Shown one piece after another: positions 17,225 to 27,198 of a stretch of 64,000 nucleotides of DNA; positions within the stretch are counted from its first letter, which is position 1, and every line of letters begins with the position of its first letter. The DNA comes from Staphylococcus simiae (GTDB lineage Bacteria; Bacillota; Bacilli; Staphylococcales; Staphylococcaceae). Made by a program: the position numbers and the translations under genes. The notes below the pieces were generated by a model, which had not been told where the DNA came from, made no database searches, and worked only from the letters and a program-made list of their open reading frames with translations. The stretch covers positions 2,232,001 through 2,296,000 of the forward strand of contig NZ_CP071589.1 in assembly GCF_017357005.1 (NCBI RefSeq). The letters are read 5' to 3'.

Positions 17225-19201
17225 TTATTCATGATCGACACTAGACTGTGCTTCTAATCTTTGAGCAGTTGCTTTGGCTTTTTTACCACTTTGTAAGAAT
17301 AAACTTAAAATAAGTGCAATGATACTGAAGATAGTTGCGATAATGAATGCATCATTAATACCTTCAACAGTTGCAAGTTTATTAACAAATGTCAGTAATA
17401 CTTTCATGGCACCTTCTTGGCCACCATATTGTGCAGCTAATTCACGCATATGATCTTGAACAACTGGATTTGTTTTATCCAATTCTTCACCAAATGCTGA
17501 TAAATGTTGCGTAGTTTGAGTAGTCATTACTGTTACTAATACTGCAGTACCAATTGACCCTGCTAACTGACGCATTGTGTTTAAGAAAGCATTACCATGC
17601 GATGCTAATCTTGATGGTAACGCATTTATTGCTGCTGTTACCATAGGCATCATAATAAATGCCATACCGAATGAACGTAGGATATAAATACCCATGATTG
17701 ACATATATGGTGTATCCATATTTAACTTAGTCAATTCCCAAGTTGCATACGTCATAATTGCAATACCGAATAAGGCAAGTGGTTTAAGACCGATGGTGTC
17801 TAATAATTTACCTGCAAATGGACCCATTAAGCCCATCACTAATGAACCAGGTAACAATAACAGACCAGAATCTAATGCTGAGAAACCACGTAAGTTTTGT
17901 AAATAAATTGGAAGTAAAATCATACCACCATATAAACTCATCATAACAACCATGTTAATAACAGTTGTTAAAGTAAATGTTGGGAATTTCAATACTTCTA
18001 AATTTAACATTGGTGCTCTCATTCTCAATTCTCTTATTACAAATAAAATAATGAAAATGATACCAATAGTAAAGAATGAAATAATTTCAGCTGAACCCCA
18101 ACCTTTATTACCAGCTTCAGAGAATGCATATAATAATGCACCGAAGCCGATAGTACTAAAGATGATTCCTGGGACATCTGCTTTTGGATTAGTTGTATAT
18201 TGATACAATCTAAACCATACATAACCAATTACAATAGCTACAATACCGATAACAAACATACCATAGAACATAACGTTCCAATGATAGTTCTGAACAATAT
18301 AACCTGATAATGTTGGACCAATTGCTGGTGCCAAAATCATAGCTATACCCATCGTACCCATGGCTGCACCACGTTTTTCAGGTGGATAAATCGTAATAAT
18401 AACAATTGAACCAAGAGGCATTAAAATACCTGCACCAATTGCTTGCAAAATACGACCAGCCATCATAATTGGGAAGATCATTGAAATCGCACAAATCAAT
18501 GACCCAATTGTAAATAATACTAAGGCAATGATGAATAATTTACGATAAGAGTATTTATTAAATAAATATGCTGTGATTGGTATTAGAATACCATTCACTA
18601 ACATGAATCCTGTCATCAACCATTGTCCTGTTGACGCAGAAATATTGAATTCTGTATTTATTTTTGGTAAAGCCACGTTTAATAACGTTTGATTCAAGAT
18701 AGCGATAAACATACCGAATAATAATGCAGTAAGTATTTTCCCTCTTGAAATACCTTTACCAAAGATATAATTTTTATGTTCTTTTTTTATTTTTTCATTC
18801 ACTTTATATTCTTCAGAATTGGGATTCTTTTCTGGAAAAGCGTCATCCTGTTCATCTGTTTGATTGGCTTTATCAGCTTCTGTGAATGATTGTCGTTCTT
18901 GTTGATCATTATCTGAACGACGTGTTGTGTCATTTAGACCAAATTCTTTTTTACTTTTATCATCTTCAATATGCGCTGCACGCTCTTGATCTGTTGTATC
19001 GCTATGCTTCGTTGTTGAAGTTTGTTCTAAATCACTGGCTTTAAATTTAGATTGTTTTGTTTGACGTCCAGAATTCTCTGCCGTTTGTTGTTCCTGTTGT
19101 TGGTTTTTAGCTTTGCGTTTTGATCTCGTCATAACAAAGTTTACGATACCAACAAGAATGAGCGCTAATACAATGTAGCCAATAATGAAGGTCGCTGTCA
19201 T
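17225..19201 (-). CDS. DHA2 family drug efflux permease (EmrB-like) with an N-terminal extension
   Basis: This is a 658-residue major facilitator. The exporter core begins near residue 150 (ISRGKILTALLFGMFIAILNQTLLNVALPKI) and has 14 predicted helices, with the antiporter motif in ILAPAIGPTLSGYIV and the loop NKYSYRKLF. In front of it is one extra membrane helix (residues 1-25) and then about 120 highly charged Gln/Asp/Lys-rich residues, an unusual addition to EmrB proteins. It lies 12 bases after the membrane fusion gene and forms with it an EmrAB-type export pair. The pair is divergent from a TetR regulator that probably represses it. Substrates could be drugs or fatty acids; the sequence does not say. 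Confidence 0.88.
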   Translation of the reverse strand: MTATFIIGYIVLALILVGIVNFVMTRSKRKAKNQQQEQQTAENSGRQTKQSKFKASDLEQTSTTKHSDTTDQERAAHIEDDKSKKEFGLNDTTRRSDNDQQERQSFTEADKANQTDEQDDAFPEKNPNSEEYKVNEKIKKEHKNYIFGKGISRGKILTALLFGMFIAILNQTLLNVALPKINTEFNISASTGQWLMTGFMLVNGILIPITAYLFNKYSYRKLFIIALVLFTIGSLICAISMIFPIMMAGRILQAIGAGILMPLGSIVIITIYPPEKRGAAMGTMGIAMILAPAIGPTLSGYIVQNYHWNVMFYGMFVIGIVAIVIGYVWFRLYQYTTNPKADVPGIIFSTIGFGALLYAFSEAGNKGWGSAEIISFFTIGIIFIILFVIRELRMRAPMLNLEVLKFPTFTLTTVINMVVMMSLYGGMILLPIYLQNLRGFSALDSGLLLLPGSLVMGLMGPFAGKLLDTIGLKPLALFGIAIMTYATWELTKLNMDTPYMSIMGIYILRSFGMAFIMMPMVTAAINALPSRLASHGNAFLNTMRQLAGSIGTAVLVTVMTTQTTQHLSAFGEELDKTNPVVQDHMRELAAQYGGQEGAMKVLLTFVNKLATVEGINDAFIIATIFSIIALILSLFLQSGKKAKATAQRLEAQSSVDHE

Positions 19202-19213
19202 TTAATGACCCCC

Positions 19214-19861
19214 TTAATTTTTATGAATTTTTACTTCAGCGTTCATTCCAGGAACAACTTGTTTAGATGGTTCAGAATCTAGAGAAATTTTAACTGGTAC
19301 AACTTGTGATACTTTAGTGTAATTTCCGTCACTATTTGATGATGGCATTAATGAGAAGCTTGCAGCTGTTGCTTTACCAACATTGTCAACTTTACCTTTA
19401 ATAGTAGCTTTTTGACCATCGATAGTTACATCTACGTCTTTACCTACTTCAACATCTTTCATATCTTGTTCGTCTACGTTAGCAGTAACGTATAAATCAT
19501 CTAAATTATAAGCATATGCGATTGGTGTTCCAGCTTGTGCCATTGAACCTTCCATACCATCAAGTTTAGCGATTGTACCGCTTTTTGGCATTTTAAGATC
19601 TACATCTTTTGATTGGCCATCTTGACCTTGTACTGAAACAGTTGCGACTTTATCACCTTTATCTAGTTTGTCGCCTTCTTTAACATCTAATGATTTGATT
19701 TGTCCAGCACCTGGGCTAGCGATTTTAATTTGATCGCCACTTACTTTTGCGTTATCAGTCGTTACATAACTTGTTGCATTATTCCAGAAATAGAAACCTG
19801 CGATTCCTATTGCAATTAAAACAACAATTGTAATGATATTAATTAATATCATCTTCTTCAT
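19214..19861 (-). CDS. HlyD/EmrA-type membrane fusion protein
   Basis: This 215-residue protein has one N-terminal membrane anchor (ILINIITIVVLIAIGIAGFYFW). It then carries the lipoyl-like half motifs KIASPGAGQIKSLDVKEGDKLDKGDKVATV and PKSGTIAKLDGMEGSMAQAGTPIAYA, and the barrel segment YVTANVDEQDMKDVEVGKDVDVTIDG. It lacks the long coiled coil of Gram-negative EmrA, as expected in a Gram-positive cell without an outer-membrane channel. It is first in the operon with the EmrB-like permease and lies opposite the tetR gene, with a palindromic operator between them. Confidence 0.9.
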   Translation of the reverse strand: MKKMILINIITIVVLIAIGIAGFYFWNNATSYVTTDNAKVSGDQIKIASPGAGQIKSLDVKEGDKLDKGDKVATVSVQGQDGQSKDVDLKMPKSGTIAKLDGMEGSMAQAGTPIAYAYNLDDLYVTANVDEQDMKDVEVGKDVDVTIDGQKATIKGKVDNVGKATAASFSLMPSSNSDGNYTKVSQVVPVKISLDSEPSKQVVPGMNAEVKIHKN

Positions 19862-19933
19862 GAATAATTCCTCCTACTATTTGCTTTTAAAATTCACTTT
19901 ATATATTATAGAGATATATTTTAGAAAAAAACA

Positions 19934-19958
19934 CCAACAATTTTTTCGAAATTGTTGG
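19934..19958. promoter_or_regulatory. Palindromic operator between the exporter operon and tetR
   Basis: A perfect inverted repeat has 10-base arms, CCAACAATTT (19934-19943) and AAATTGTTGG (19949-19958), around TTTCG. It lies in the short space between divergent genes, 27 bases before the tetR start. This is the expected position and symmetry for a TetR-family dimer that controls both directions. Confidence 0.75.
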
Positions 19959-19984
19959 TTAAACTTCACAAAGGTGTAACAATT

Positions 19985-20536
19985 ATGAAACGACAAGCCA
20001 AAATTAAAATACAAAATGCTCTTGTTGACTTAATGGCAGATTATCCATTCCAAGAAATCTCAACCAAAATGATCTGTGCTTATTGCAACATTAATAGATC
20101 AACCTTTTACGATCATTATAAAGATAAATATGACTTATTAGATACGATTAACTCTAACCACAAAGAAAAGTTTGATCATTTGTTACGTTTGTTACATGAT
20201 AACTTTGATAACATCAAAAAGGATAAATTTAAATTATATAAATTCTTCATTATTATAGCTAAATATATTGAACGTAATGAACAATTTTTCAAAGATATTT
20301 TAGTGACTTATCCAATGAAGAACTTATTCATCGCTTATATTGATTCAGCACGTGATTATTATCAACAAATTATTACTGACTATAGCACTAAAGTAACAAA
20401 TAAATCTTTATTTGTTACTTATATTATTGGTGGGCAAGCCGGCGTCTTTGTCAACTGGTTGTCCAATGGTTGTCAAGAATCTCCTGAAGAGGTAGCCGAT
20501 ATTCTACTATTAAATACAATTAAATTACAAAAATAA
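19985..20536 (+). CDS. TetR/AcrR family regulator of the adjacent exporter
   Basis: This 183-residue protein has an N-terminal helix-turn-helix of the TetR type: FQEISTKMICAYCNINRSTFYDHYKDKYDLLDTI. The C-terminal part (FVTYIIGGQAGVFVNWLSNGCQESPEEVADIL) is the TetR_C_8 type found in DhaS-like regulators. The ATG at 19985 is preceded by AGGTGT; the frame from 19952 would start inside the operator. The gene is divergent from an EmrAB-like pair, which it most likely represses until a substrate binds. It ends at a long two-way hairpin. Confidence 0.88.
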   Translation: MKRQAKIKIQNALVDLMADYPFQEISTKMICAYCNINRSTFYDHYKDKYDLLDTINSNHKEKFDHLLRLLHDNFDNIKKDKFKLYKFFIIIAKYIERNEQFFKDILVTYPMKNLFIAYIDSARDYYQQIITDYSTKVTNKSLFVTYIIGGQAGVFVNWLSNGCQESPEEVADILLLNTIKLQK

Positions 20537-20541
20537 CAACA

Positions 20542-20616
20542 AGCACTATTATTGTGACATTGAGTTAAGACCTTCTTTCTCCAAAGGCCAACTTAATCAA
20601 ATAATAGTGCTTTTAT
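20542..20616. terminator. Two-way terminator between tetR and tcaB
   Basis: AGCACTATTATT (20542-20553) pairs with AATAATAGTGCT (20600-20611), followed by TTTTATT. The loop contains a second partial dyad. The genes on either side converge. Confidence 0.85.
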
Positions 20617-20627
20617 TATTAATATGA

Positions 20628-21842
20628 TTAAACTTTAAGTTTATCTTTAAAAATTCGATAGTTAAGTAGTTGTAATATGACTAACACAATTGCTGTAATA
20701 GCAATAATGATAATATACGGTGTGGCACTTGCTTCACCATCAATACCTACTAGCGGTGACATAATTCCTCCGAATAGAAATTGTACTAAGCCAAGTAAAC
20801 TTGATGAACTTCCGCGTCCTTTTTTACTTTCTTCCATCGCAATTGAAAATCCAAGCGTAGCAACACCAGTTACTGGAGCAATTAATATTATAAAGCTAAT
20901 TAACAGCATCCAAAAATTCCAATGATTGATTAATGAAAATATAACTAATATCACACCTATCACTTGAATAATTGTCATAATTCTTAGTAAACGATGTTGT
21001 TCAATATAATCTACTAATAATCCAATAAGCTGACTTGAACCAATTAAAGTTAACCCAATAAATGCAAACATCCAACTAAAATGTAATGCACTCATATGAT
21101 AAATATTTTGAACGATAAAAGGTGATGCAGAAATATATGTGAACAGTAATACGAATGTTACACCTTGAATCAGCATGGGTAATAAAAATCTAGGTGTCAT
21201 CAATAATGATTTAAAATTACTAAACATAGTCTTAATGCCATTACCTTGTTCTCGTTGGTTATAATTTAAAGACTCAGGTACTTTAAATACGGAGCCAATT
21301 ACCATTAAAACACCAAATATAGTTAATACAACAAACACCATGCGCCATACTGAATAGTTCAATATAATTCCGCCTAATGTAGGTGCAATTACTGGAGCTA
21401 TTCCATTAACAAGCATCAGCAAGGCTAAGAATTTCGTTAAGTCATTACCACTATACATATCACTAGCTATTGCTCTTGAAATCACTGATGCAGCGCCACC
21501 TGTAATACCTTGTACTAATCTAAGTGAAACCATAACCCAAATATTATCTACAAAAATTATTCCAAAACTAGCTAACGTAAACAATACCATTGCTATGACA
21601 AGAGGCTTCTTACGTCCAATTGAATCTGAAATAGGTCCAGCAAATAAGTTACCGAAGGCTAAACCTATCATAAACATTGACAATGTTAATTGAGCATTTG
21701 ATGTAGTTGTGTCAAAATCATGTCTAATGTCTGGTAATCCTGGTAAGAACATATCAATTGATAATGCACCTATAGCTGTTAGTGCACCTAATATAATAAT
21801 AAAAATAGGTGACTTTTTATTAAAATGTGTTAAGTCATCCAT
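20628..21842 (-). CDS. tcaB: Bcr/CflA-type MFS transporter TcaB
   Basis: This 404-residue carrier has twelve predicted helices, the Bcr/CflA pattern SIDMFLPGLPDIRHDF in the first loop and GPISDSIGRKKPLVIAM in the second. In S. aureus the tcaRAB locus is linked to teicoplanin susceptibility, and tcaB encodes a Bcr/CflA-type transporter. The neighbours tcaA and tcaR in the same direction make the assignment firm. A terminator lies between tcaA and tcaB, so tcaB probably has its own promoter or relies on read-through. The substrate is unknown. Confidence 0.88.
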   Translation of the reverse strand: MDDLTHFNKKSPIFIIILGALTAIGALSIDMFLPGLPDIRHDFDTTTSNAQLTLSMFMIGLAFGNLFAGPISDSIGRKKPLVIAMVLFTLASFGIIFVDNIWVMVSLRLVQGITGGAASVISRAIASDMYSGNDLTKFLALLMLVNGIAPVIAPTLGGIILNYSVWRMVFVVLTIFGVLMVIGSVFKVPESLNYNQREQGNGIKTMFSNFKSLLMTPRFLLPMLIQGVTFVLLFTYISASPFIVQNIYHMSALHFSWMFAFIGLTLIGSSQLIGLLVDYIEQHRLLRIMTIIQVIGVILVIFSLINHWNFWMLLISFIILIAPVTGVATLGFSIAMEESKKGRGSSSSLLGLVQFLFGGIMSPLVGIDGEASATPYIIIIAITAIVLVILQLLNYRIFKDKLKV

Positions 21843-21969
21843 TTCTCAACCACCTTTTCCGTTGTCTTTTATTTTTGTTTTCCATTTAAACAATGTCCCT
21901 ATTATATAACAAAATACGTTTAATAAAACATCCTTTTTCACTAAAATATTTATAAGTCATTCTAACATA

Positions 21970-22018
21970 AACAATCCTTTCCAAAGTGATTTCATCTTCA
22001 CTTCAGAAAGGATTGTTA
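21970..22018 (-). terminator. Terminator after tcaA
   Basis: AACAATCCTTTC (21970-21981) pairs with GAAAGGATTGTT (22006-22017), with an inner AAGTGA/TCACTT pairing. Its position between tcaA and tcaB separates the two transcripts. Confidence 0.85.
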
Positions 22019-22026
22019 TCTTGATA

Positions 22027-23409
22027 TTAATCGTCAACCTTTTTTACTAACTGTAATCGATCTTGTGCGTTGTGTTCTAATTCATATTGGTTGTTAACCA
22101 CTTGTCCACTATCATCAATTAATTGTAATGTTGTTTTTATCGTGTTACCTTTTTGTTCAACATCAATGACTTCTGGTGATTTAATAGCTATCGTGTTACC
22201 TTGAGAAACATTTTTCTTCATACTATTATAATACGTTGTATCTTTCTTTAAATAGGTAGAAATAAAATTGAAATTATCTTCGCTAAATGCTGAATTGATA
22301 GCCATTGAATACCCAGTGAAGAACTGTGTTAATTTATTTTTTAAGCTATTTTCTTCTTTTTCTTTTTTAGCAACATAATCACTAATATCTTCACTATCAA
22401 AAGATAACGTTACTTCAGTATTACCTTTCAAATTACTCGCCTTAATTGTCTTGGTTTGCGTTGTAAATGTTTTACCCTTGGCTTTACCGGATGCTGAAAT
22501 TGTAATGTCTTTGCTTTGTGGATAAGGTCCATAACTTTTAGCATTTGAAAAGGCCATTTCTTTATCATTGATGGTTACTTTTTTCGATTTATCGGATAAC
22601 TTAGTATCACCTTTTAAAGTAACATTAATATTTGCTTCATCGAAGTCTTCAGTAACATCTACAGTTTCAGAATTACTTTGTTTGAAGTCAAAATTCAAGC
22701 TCCCAGAGAAGACACCATTGTCTGTCGTCTTAGTTGTTGGAATATGATAGTTACCTGGAATAAAATTACCAATAGGTGTTGTTTTATTCGCTTCGGCAAT
22801 AACAACTTTTTTCTTACCATTTGATTTGAACTCATATTTTGTTTTGACTTTTGGCTTAACAATAGGTTGTTTTGAAGGTGCCGAAAAACTCAAATTATCG
22901 AAGAAAATATATCTAGTGCCATTTTTACTTACTCGTAATAAATTTTGACCAGATTTCGACTTAATATAAGAAGCTACACTAGTATGACTGTTATTCAATT
23001 TATGTACACTGTCTTCAAGTTCATTCACAAATTGTTTTATGCCCACTTCATCTTTGATATATTGAATATATACTTCTGCCTCTTCTGAATCAACTTTATT
23101 ATTTTTAGTACTTAAAATAGTAGCTACTTTTTGTTTATCATTGTTCTCAATAGCATTCACCAAAATTTTCGATTGTGCTTCGGGAGAATTAAAGTTCTTC
23201 AATAATAAGAATAAAATAATTAATAAAATAATAATAAATAAGCCGATAGCCCATGGCACTATTTTTCTTAATTGCAAGTTGCCAGTTAGCACTTCATTAT
23301 CTGAAGATTTTCTATATAGTGTAGGTTGACTGTCAAATTGATGTCCACATTGTGGGCATGAATTTTGTTCATCTTTAACTTGTTTGCCACACTTTGGACA
23401 GGACTTCAT
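22027..23409 (-). CDS. tcaA: Teicoplanin resistance-associated membrane protein TcaA
   Basis: This 460-residue protein has the TcaA layout. An N-terminal zinc ribbon (CPKCGKQ at residue 4 and CPQCGHQ at residue 18) is followed by a single membrane helix near residues 50-70 ([21 protein letters not shown]) and a large extracytoplasmic part of beta-rich domains rich in Lys, Ser and Thr. In S. aureus, loss of TcaA raises teicoplanin resistance and TcaA is induced by glycopeptides; this is known from that species. The length matches. The gene lies between tcaR and tcaB as expected and has its own terminator. Confidence 0.93.
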   Translation of the reverse strand: MKSCPKCGKQVKDEQNSCPQCGHQFDSQPTLYRKSSDNEVLTGNLQLRKIVPWAIGLFIIILLIILFLLLKNFNSPEAQSKILVNAIENNDKQKVATILSTKNNKVDSEEAEVYIQYIKDEVGIKQFVNELEDSVHKLNNSHTSVASYIKSKSGQNLLRVSKNGTRYIFFDNLSFSAPSKQPIVKPKVKTKYEFKSNGKKKVVIAEANKTTPIGNFIPGNYHIPTTKTTDNGVFSGSLNFDFKQSNSETVDVTEDFDEANINVTLKGDTKLSDKSKKVTINDKEMAFSNAKSYGPYPQSKDITISASGKAKGKTFTTQTKTIKASNLKGNTEVTLSFDSEDISDYVAKKEKEENSLKNKLTQFFTGYSMAINSAFSEDNFNFISTYLKKDTTYYNSMKKNVSQGNTIAIKSPEVIDVEQKGNTIKTTLQLIDDSGQVVNNQYELEHNAQDRLQLVKKVDD

Positions 23410-23600
23410 AGTTACACCTCGATTTCCCTTTCTATTTGAACAGTAAGTTTTAAATATTAAATATTATTAGCATTCTATTATAATTATATATTTTATCAAA
23501 CATTCAGAAATACTGATATGCGAAATTTTTCATATAGTTATATTATACGTAGGAGGCTAGTCCTTTATAAATACACATTTAGTCTTATCTTTAAACACAA

Positions 23601-24056
23601 CTAATCGTTCAAATTATATGCTTCTATACGTTTATTGATTACTTCCAAAATATATCTGACATTTTCAATTTCTTCATCTTCAAAATCATTTGTTATATCA
23701 TTAGCAATATTATTCATTATTGCGTTACGTTCATCAACATATGCTTGGCCCTTTGGAGTGAGCGCAATAAACTTTAAACGTTGATCAACATTTAATTTAG
23801 GTTTATCTATCTTTACTAAATTAGCATCGATTAATTTTTTTATGCGTCTACTCACTGCAGCCTTATTAACCCCTTGTCGCTCAGTTATTTCGCTAATCGT
23901 TAACGGTTCACTATGTAATATACTTAACACATGCGATTGTTCTAATGAAATTTCATACTCGTTTTGTAAGTCTTTAAGCATTTGTGCTGTTAGTGCATTT
24001 ATATTATTTATAAATTTTTCTAAAAATTGAATATGGTCATGTATTCGTCTTACCAT
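23601..24056 (-). CDS. tcaR: MarR family regulator TcaR
   Basis: This 151-residue winged-helix regulator shows the MarR core: [48 protein letters not shown], then the wing [19 protein letters not shown]. TcaR in staphylococci regulates the tca genes, sasF, sarS and, in S. epidermidis, the ica operon. Its position upstream of tcaA and tcaB in the same direction confirms the name. It is divergent from a DUF218 gene. Confidence 0.92.
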   Translation of the reverse strand: MVRRIHDHIQFLEKFINNINALTAQMLKDLQNEYEISLEQSHVLSILHSEPLTISEITERQGVNKAAVSRRIKKLIDANLVKIDKPKLNVDQRLKFIALTPKGQAYVDERNAIMNNIANDITNDFEDEEIENVRYILEVINKRIEAYNLND

Positions 24057-24264
24057 TATTATTCTCCCTGTAGCGTTATTTTTATAAAAAAATTATAATT
24101 CGAATTTAAAAATGATGTCACTACTAATTATATATTAAAATTGCAACAAATAATATTATAGATTAACAAAGTTAATATATAAATCTTTACTACTAATACG
24201 CTTGCCTAAATATTTAATTTAAGCTACATTTATATCTATCTTTTATTGTTCGTGAGGTGAGTAA

Positions 24265-25227
24265 ATGATAGGGTCTATACTCTTATCTATAATTATATTT
24301 AGTATTGTGTTCCCCATATTGTTAAATCGTACTATAACTTTGAATTTAACATATTATATCAGTGTGATTGTGTTGATATATATCAGCTTAATATACTCGC
24401 TCATTATGAATAACATACCATTTACGTTATTATGTATCATATTTTTGTTATGCTTATATTTAATTTTTAAGCATAAAGTTGTCTTTGCTGATCATGTAGG
24501 ACGTCGATTTGTTGCACAATCACTACTTTTTGGCTATCGTTTTATACTTTTCACTTGTGCTTGCGCGTATATTAGTACGAGTCCTATTTTGGTTATCAAT
24601 AGCTTATTTCTGTGGATTACTATGATTGCCGTGAGTGCTGTTTTGTCTTTTGTTATTTATTTAGTTTGGACATCTGCGTATGCTAAAATGTCTTTTACTA
24701 AAGAAGTGGATTTAATTATGGTACTTGGTGCTGGCATATTTACCGAAGATGTTACACCAATGTTACGTTACCGCTTAAATCGAGCTTTAGCCATTTATAA
24801 ACAGCAAGTAAATCAAACTTATATCCTTGTATCTGGTGGACAAGGTCCTGATGAACCGATATCAGAAGCACTGGCAATGAAACGCTACCTAATTAAACAA
24901 GGCGTTCAGCCTGAAGATATAATAATGGAGAATCAATCCACAAATACCTATACTAACTTTAGTCAATCACAAGTCATTCTATCACAACGTTTCATCACAA
25001 TGCCTAACATGATATGTGTTACGAGTCAGTTCCACATATTACGCGCGTTACGTATCGCTCAAAAATCAGGAGTTAAGACCAAAGGTATTGGTAGTCATAC
25101 ACCCTATCATTTTTTCTTCCCTGTGTTAGTTAAAGATTTTCTCGGAGTGATGTACCAATATAAATTATTATTAACGTTATACTTCGCAACATTATTTATT
25201 ATTAGTATGTTGAAACCTTGGCTATAA
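24265..25227 (+). CDS. DUF218 (SanA/YdcF/ElyC-like) membrane protein
   Basis: This 320-residue protein has about five membrane helices in its first 145 residues, then a DUF218 domain. The domain motifs are VDLIMVLGAGIFTEDVTPMLRYRLNRALAIY near residue 150, LVSGGQGPDEPISEALAMKRYL near residue 190, IIMENQSTNTYTNFSQS and VTSQFHILRALRIA. A last helix ends the protein. Family members such as ElyC and SanA act in envelope maintenance, but the exact reaction is not established. The ATG has a GTGAGGTGAG site. It converges on hrtA through a hairpin repeat. Confidence 0.85.
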   Translation: MIGSILLSIIIFSIVFPILLNRTITLNLTYYISVIVLIYISLIYSLIMNNIPFTLLCIIFLLCLYLIFKHKVVFADHVGRRFVAQSLLFGYRFILFTCACAYISTSPILVINSLFLWITMIAVSAVLSFVIYLVWTSAYAKMSFTKEVDLIMVLGAGIFTEDVTPMLRYRLNRALAIYKQQVNQTYILVSGGQGPDEPISEALAMKRYLIKQGVQPEDIIMENQSTNTYTNFSQSQVILSQRFITMPNMICVTSQFHILRALRIAQKSGVKTKGIGSHTPYHFFFPVLVKDFLGVMYQYKLLLTLYFATLFIISMLKPWL

Positions 25228-25232
25228 CAATA

Positions 25233-25385
25233 CGGAGTGGGATAGAAATAATTGTTTCATAACAAATTATTTCTATCCCACCCCGACAAGACTGACTAGG
25301 TTTGTAAAACGTTGATTTATCAACATTTTACAAACCAGACAGTTACTGCCAAATACTTGAATTTAAGTGTGACATATTTTTTCCC
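25233..25385. repeat. GAGAC/GGGAC hairpin repeat in a convergent gap
   Basis: This copy lies between the DUF218 gene and hrtA. It contains a long stem of the type GTGGGATAGAAATAAT / ATTATTTCTATCCCAC and a second stem pairing GGTTTGTAAAA with TTTTACAAACC around CGTTGATTTATCAAC. Both stems could stop transcription from either side. The order is reversed relative to the copy at 6848. Confidence 0.85.
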
Positions 25386-25402
25386 AGTCGCTATTATTAT
25401 TG

Positions 25403-26065
25403 TTATACTATTTCACCATCTTCTAATTCTATAATGCGGTCTGCATATTCAAACAATCTTTGATCATGTGTAATCATAATTCCAATCATTTGTTGCGACT
25501 TAATATATTGTCGTATCATTTCCACTACTTCAGTTGCTCTATGCGCATCTAAACTTGCCGTTGGTTCATCTGCTAAGATCATTTTAGGATGATTCATCAA
25601 TGCACGCATAATCGCTACACGTTGTTTTTCCCCACCAGATAATTGCTGTGGATGAACATGTAAGCGGTGTGCTAAACCAATTTGAGTTAGCAGTGACTCA
25701 GCTCGTTTATTACTATCGTTTTTTGACATACCCGCTTCATTGCCAACAAGTGTTAATTGTTCCATGACTGTTAAATACGGCACTAAATGCGATGATTGAA
25801 AGATAAAACCAATATCGTTTAAGCGTAATTCACTTGCTTGATGTTCACGATCAAACAATGGCGTATCATTATAAAGTATTTGACCTTGAGTTTGAGTTAA
25901 CAATCCACCTAAAATAGATAATAATGTCGTTTTACCAGAACCAGAAGCACCGTTTAAAATGACAAACTCGCCTTCATTCACTTTGAAATTGACTCCTTTT
26001 AATACTTTAGTTTCAGAATGTCCTTGTCCAAATGTTTTGACGATATTTTTAACTTCTATACTCAC
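25403..26065 (-). CDS. hrtA: Haem efflux ATPase HrtA
   Basis: This 220-residue MacB/LolD-type ATPase has Walker [12 protein letters not shown] near residue 38, the signature [15 protein letters not shown], Walker [13 protein letters not shown] and the H-loop TH. With HrtB it pumps haem or its toxic products out and is switched on by HssRS when haem is in excess. It starts at the base where the hrtB frame ends, so the two are translationally coupled. The order hrtB then hrtA on one strand and hssRS opposite is that of the S. aureus hrt/hss locus. The protein looks intact, unlike its partner. Confidence 0.93.
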   Translation of the reverse strand: MSIEVKNIVKTFGQGHSETKVLKGVNFKVNEGEFVILNGASGSGKTTLLSILGGLLTQTQGQILYNDTPLFDREHQASELRLNDIGFIFQSSHLVPYLTVMEQLTLVGNEAGMSKNDSNKRAESLLTQIGLAHRLHVHPQQLSGGEKQRVAIMRALMNHPKMILADEPTASLDAHRATEVVEMIRQYIKSQQMIGIMITHDQRLFEYADRIIELEDGEIV

Positions 26066-26994
26066 TATTCTGTACCTCCAATTGCTTCTATTGGATCCAC
26101 TTTAATAACTTTTACAAAAGATAAGCTTGCTCCAATCATTGTTAGAACGAGTATTTGTATTAATAAAGCACTTATTAGGTGTCTCGTTTTGATACCTATT
26201 GCTTTTAATATACCTATTTGAGATATTTTTTGAATCGTCATAACATAAAAGAATGCAGTTAACACAATTGATGTTATGACAAACAAGCTCACGATCATCA
26301 TGTTAAGTGGTGCTTGTTCTGCTTGATAACTCGCTATATTATTAGTTAAATCTTTTTCGCTAACCACACTAACACCTTTAATTTGTTCTATTTTATGTTG
26401 TTGTGAGTTTGTTAAGTTTGAAACAGGATAAAATGTTGCGTATTGTTGATTTAACTGTTTAAAATCAGATGGATTGAGTAACACAATAGAACTATGCGCA
26501 TACATCGTTTCACTAAGTATTCCTACAACTTTGTAACTTTGTTTGTGTCCTTTGAAATGAATATGACTTCCAACTTTAACATCATTTACTGCTAATTTAT
26601 CATTGATAGCTACTTCATGATTATTTGTTGGATAATGACCTTCTTTTAATTTAATATGATGTTCTTTATTATCGTTCATCGTCATAATATCTTGATCTTT
26701 ATCAGCTAATTTTAAAGTTTGAGGATTTAGTTGATAAGGTTGTTGTTTAATTACCTTATTTATTTGTTGTTGTTGAGATGCTGTTAAATGGGACTTTTCA
26801 ATCTGAGGTTGTTTCATTTTCTCAACAATATATTTATCATTATGAAACTGTTCAAATAAGGCAATATTTTCTCTACCTAAGCCTTGCGCTAATCCACTAA
26901 TAAATAACACCATGATACCTAATAACAATATAATTATAGTGATCAGCGTGTAGCGGAATTTATAAAATAAAATTTCTTTTAACGCTAATTTCAT
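26065..26994 (-). CDS. hrtB: Haem efflux permease HrtB with an apparent internal deletion
   Basis: This is the FtsX-like permease of the haem exporter. The N-terminal anchor ([23 protein letters not shown]), the extracytoplasmic domain, the helix [24 protein letters not shown] and the C-terminal VDPIEAIGG are all well conserved. But the protein is only 309 residues, while I recall the S. aureus protein as 351. The text jumps from [13 protein letters not shown] directly to [13 protein letters not shown]. That fuses the start of helix 3 to the end of helix 4 and removes the loop and most of helix 4, about 42 residues in frame (junction near 26130). With one helix lost, the C terminus should be on the wrong side. 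Function is doubtful. Confidence 0.85.
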   Translation of the reverse strand: MKLALKEILFYKFRYTLITIIILLLGIMVLFISGLAQGLGRENIALFEQFHNDKYIVEKMKQPQIEKSHLTASQQQQINKVIKQQPYQLNPQTLKLADKDQDIMTMNDNKEHHIKLKEGHYPTNNHEVAINDKLAVNDVKVGSHIHFKGHKQSYKVVGILSETMYAHSSIVLLNPSDFKQLNQQYATFYPVSNLTNSQQHKIEQIKGVSVVSEKDLTNNIASYQAEQAPLNMMIVSLFVITSIVLTAFFYVMTIQKISQIGILKAIGIKTRHLISALLIQILVLTMIGASLSFVKVIKVDPIEAIGGTE

Positions 26995-27029
26995 ATTTCT
27001 TCACTTCTCCTTGTATTATCTTTTTAGTC

Positions 27030-27062
27030 ATTATAAAAAGTGAATGTGAACTCAATATGAAC
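27030..27062 (-). promoter_or_regulatory. hrtBA promoter with HssR box
   Basis: On the minus strand the direct repeat GTTCATATTGAGTTCACATT (27062-27043) matches the known HssR box, GTTCATATT twice with a 2-base gap, with one mismatch. A TATAAT -10 box lies at 27035-27030, 17 bases after the -35 position inside the box. The promoter reads into hrtB. Confidence 0.88.
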
Positions 27063-27198
27063 TGCAGCAATTTTGGTATATTTATTTTTACACTGTATAA
27101 TAAAATGAATTAATCTAGTCAGTATATTAGCAATTGATAATTGTAAAATATAAAGTATGCTCGAGGTCTAAAATTATTTTTAATAAGGGAGTATGATA

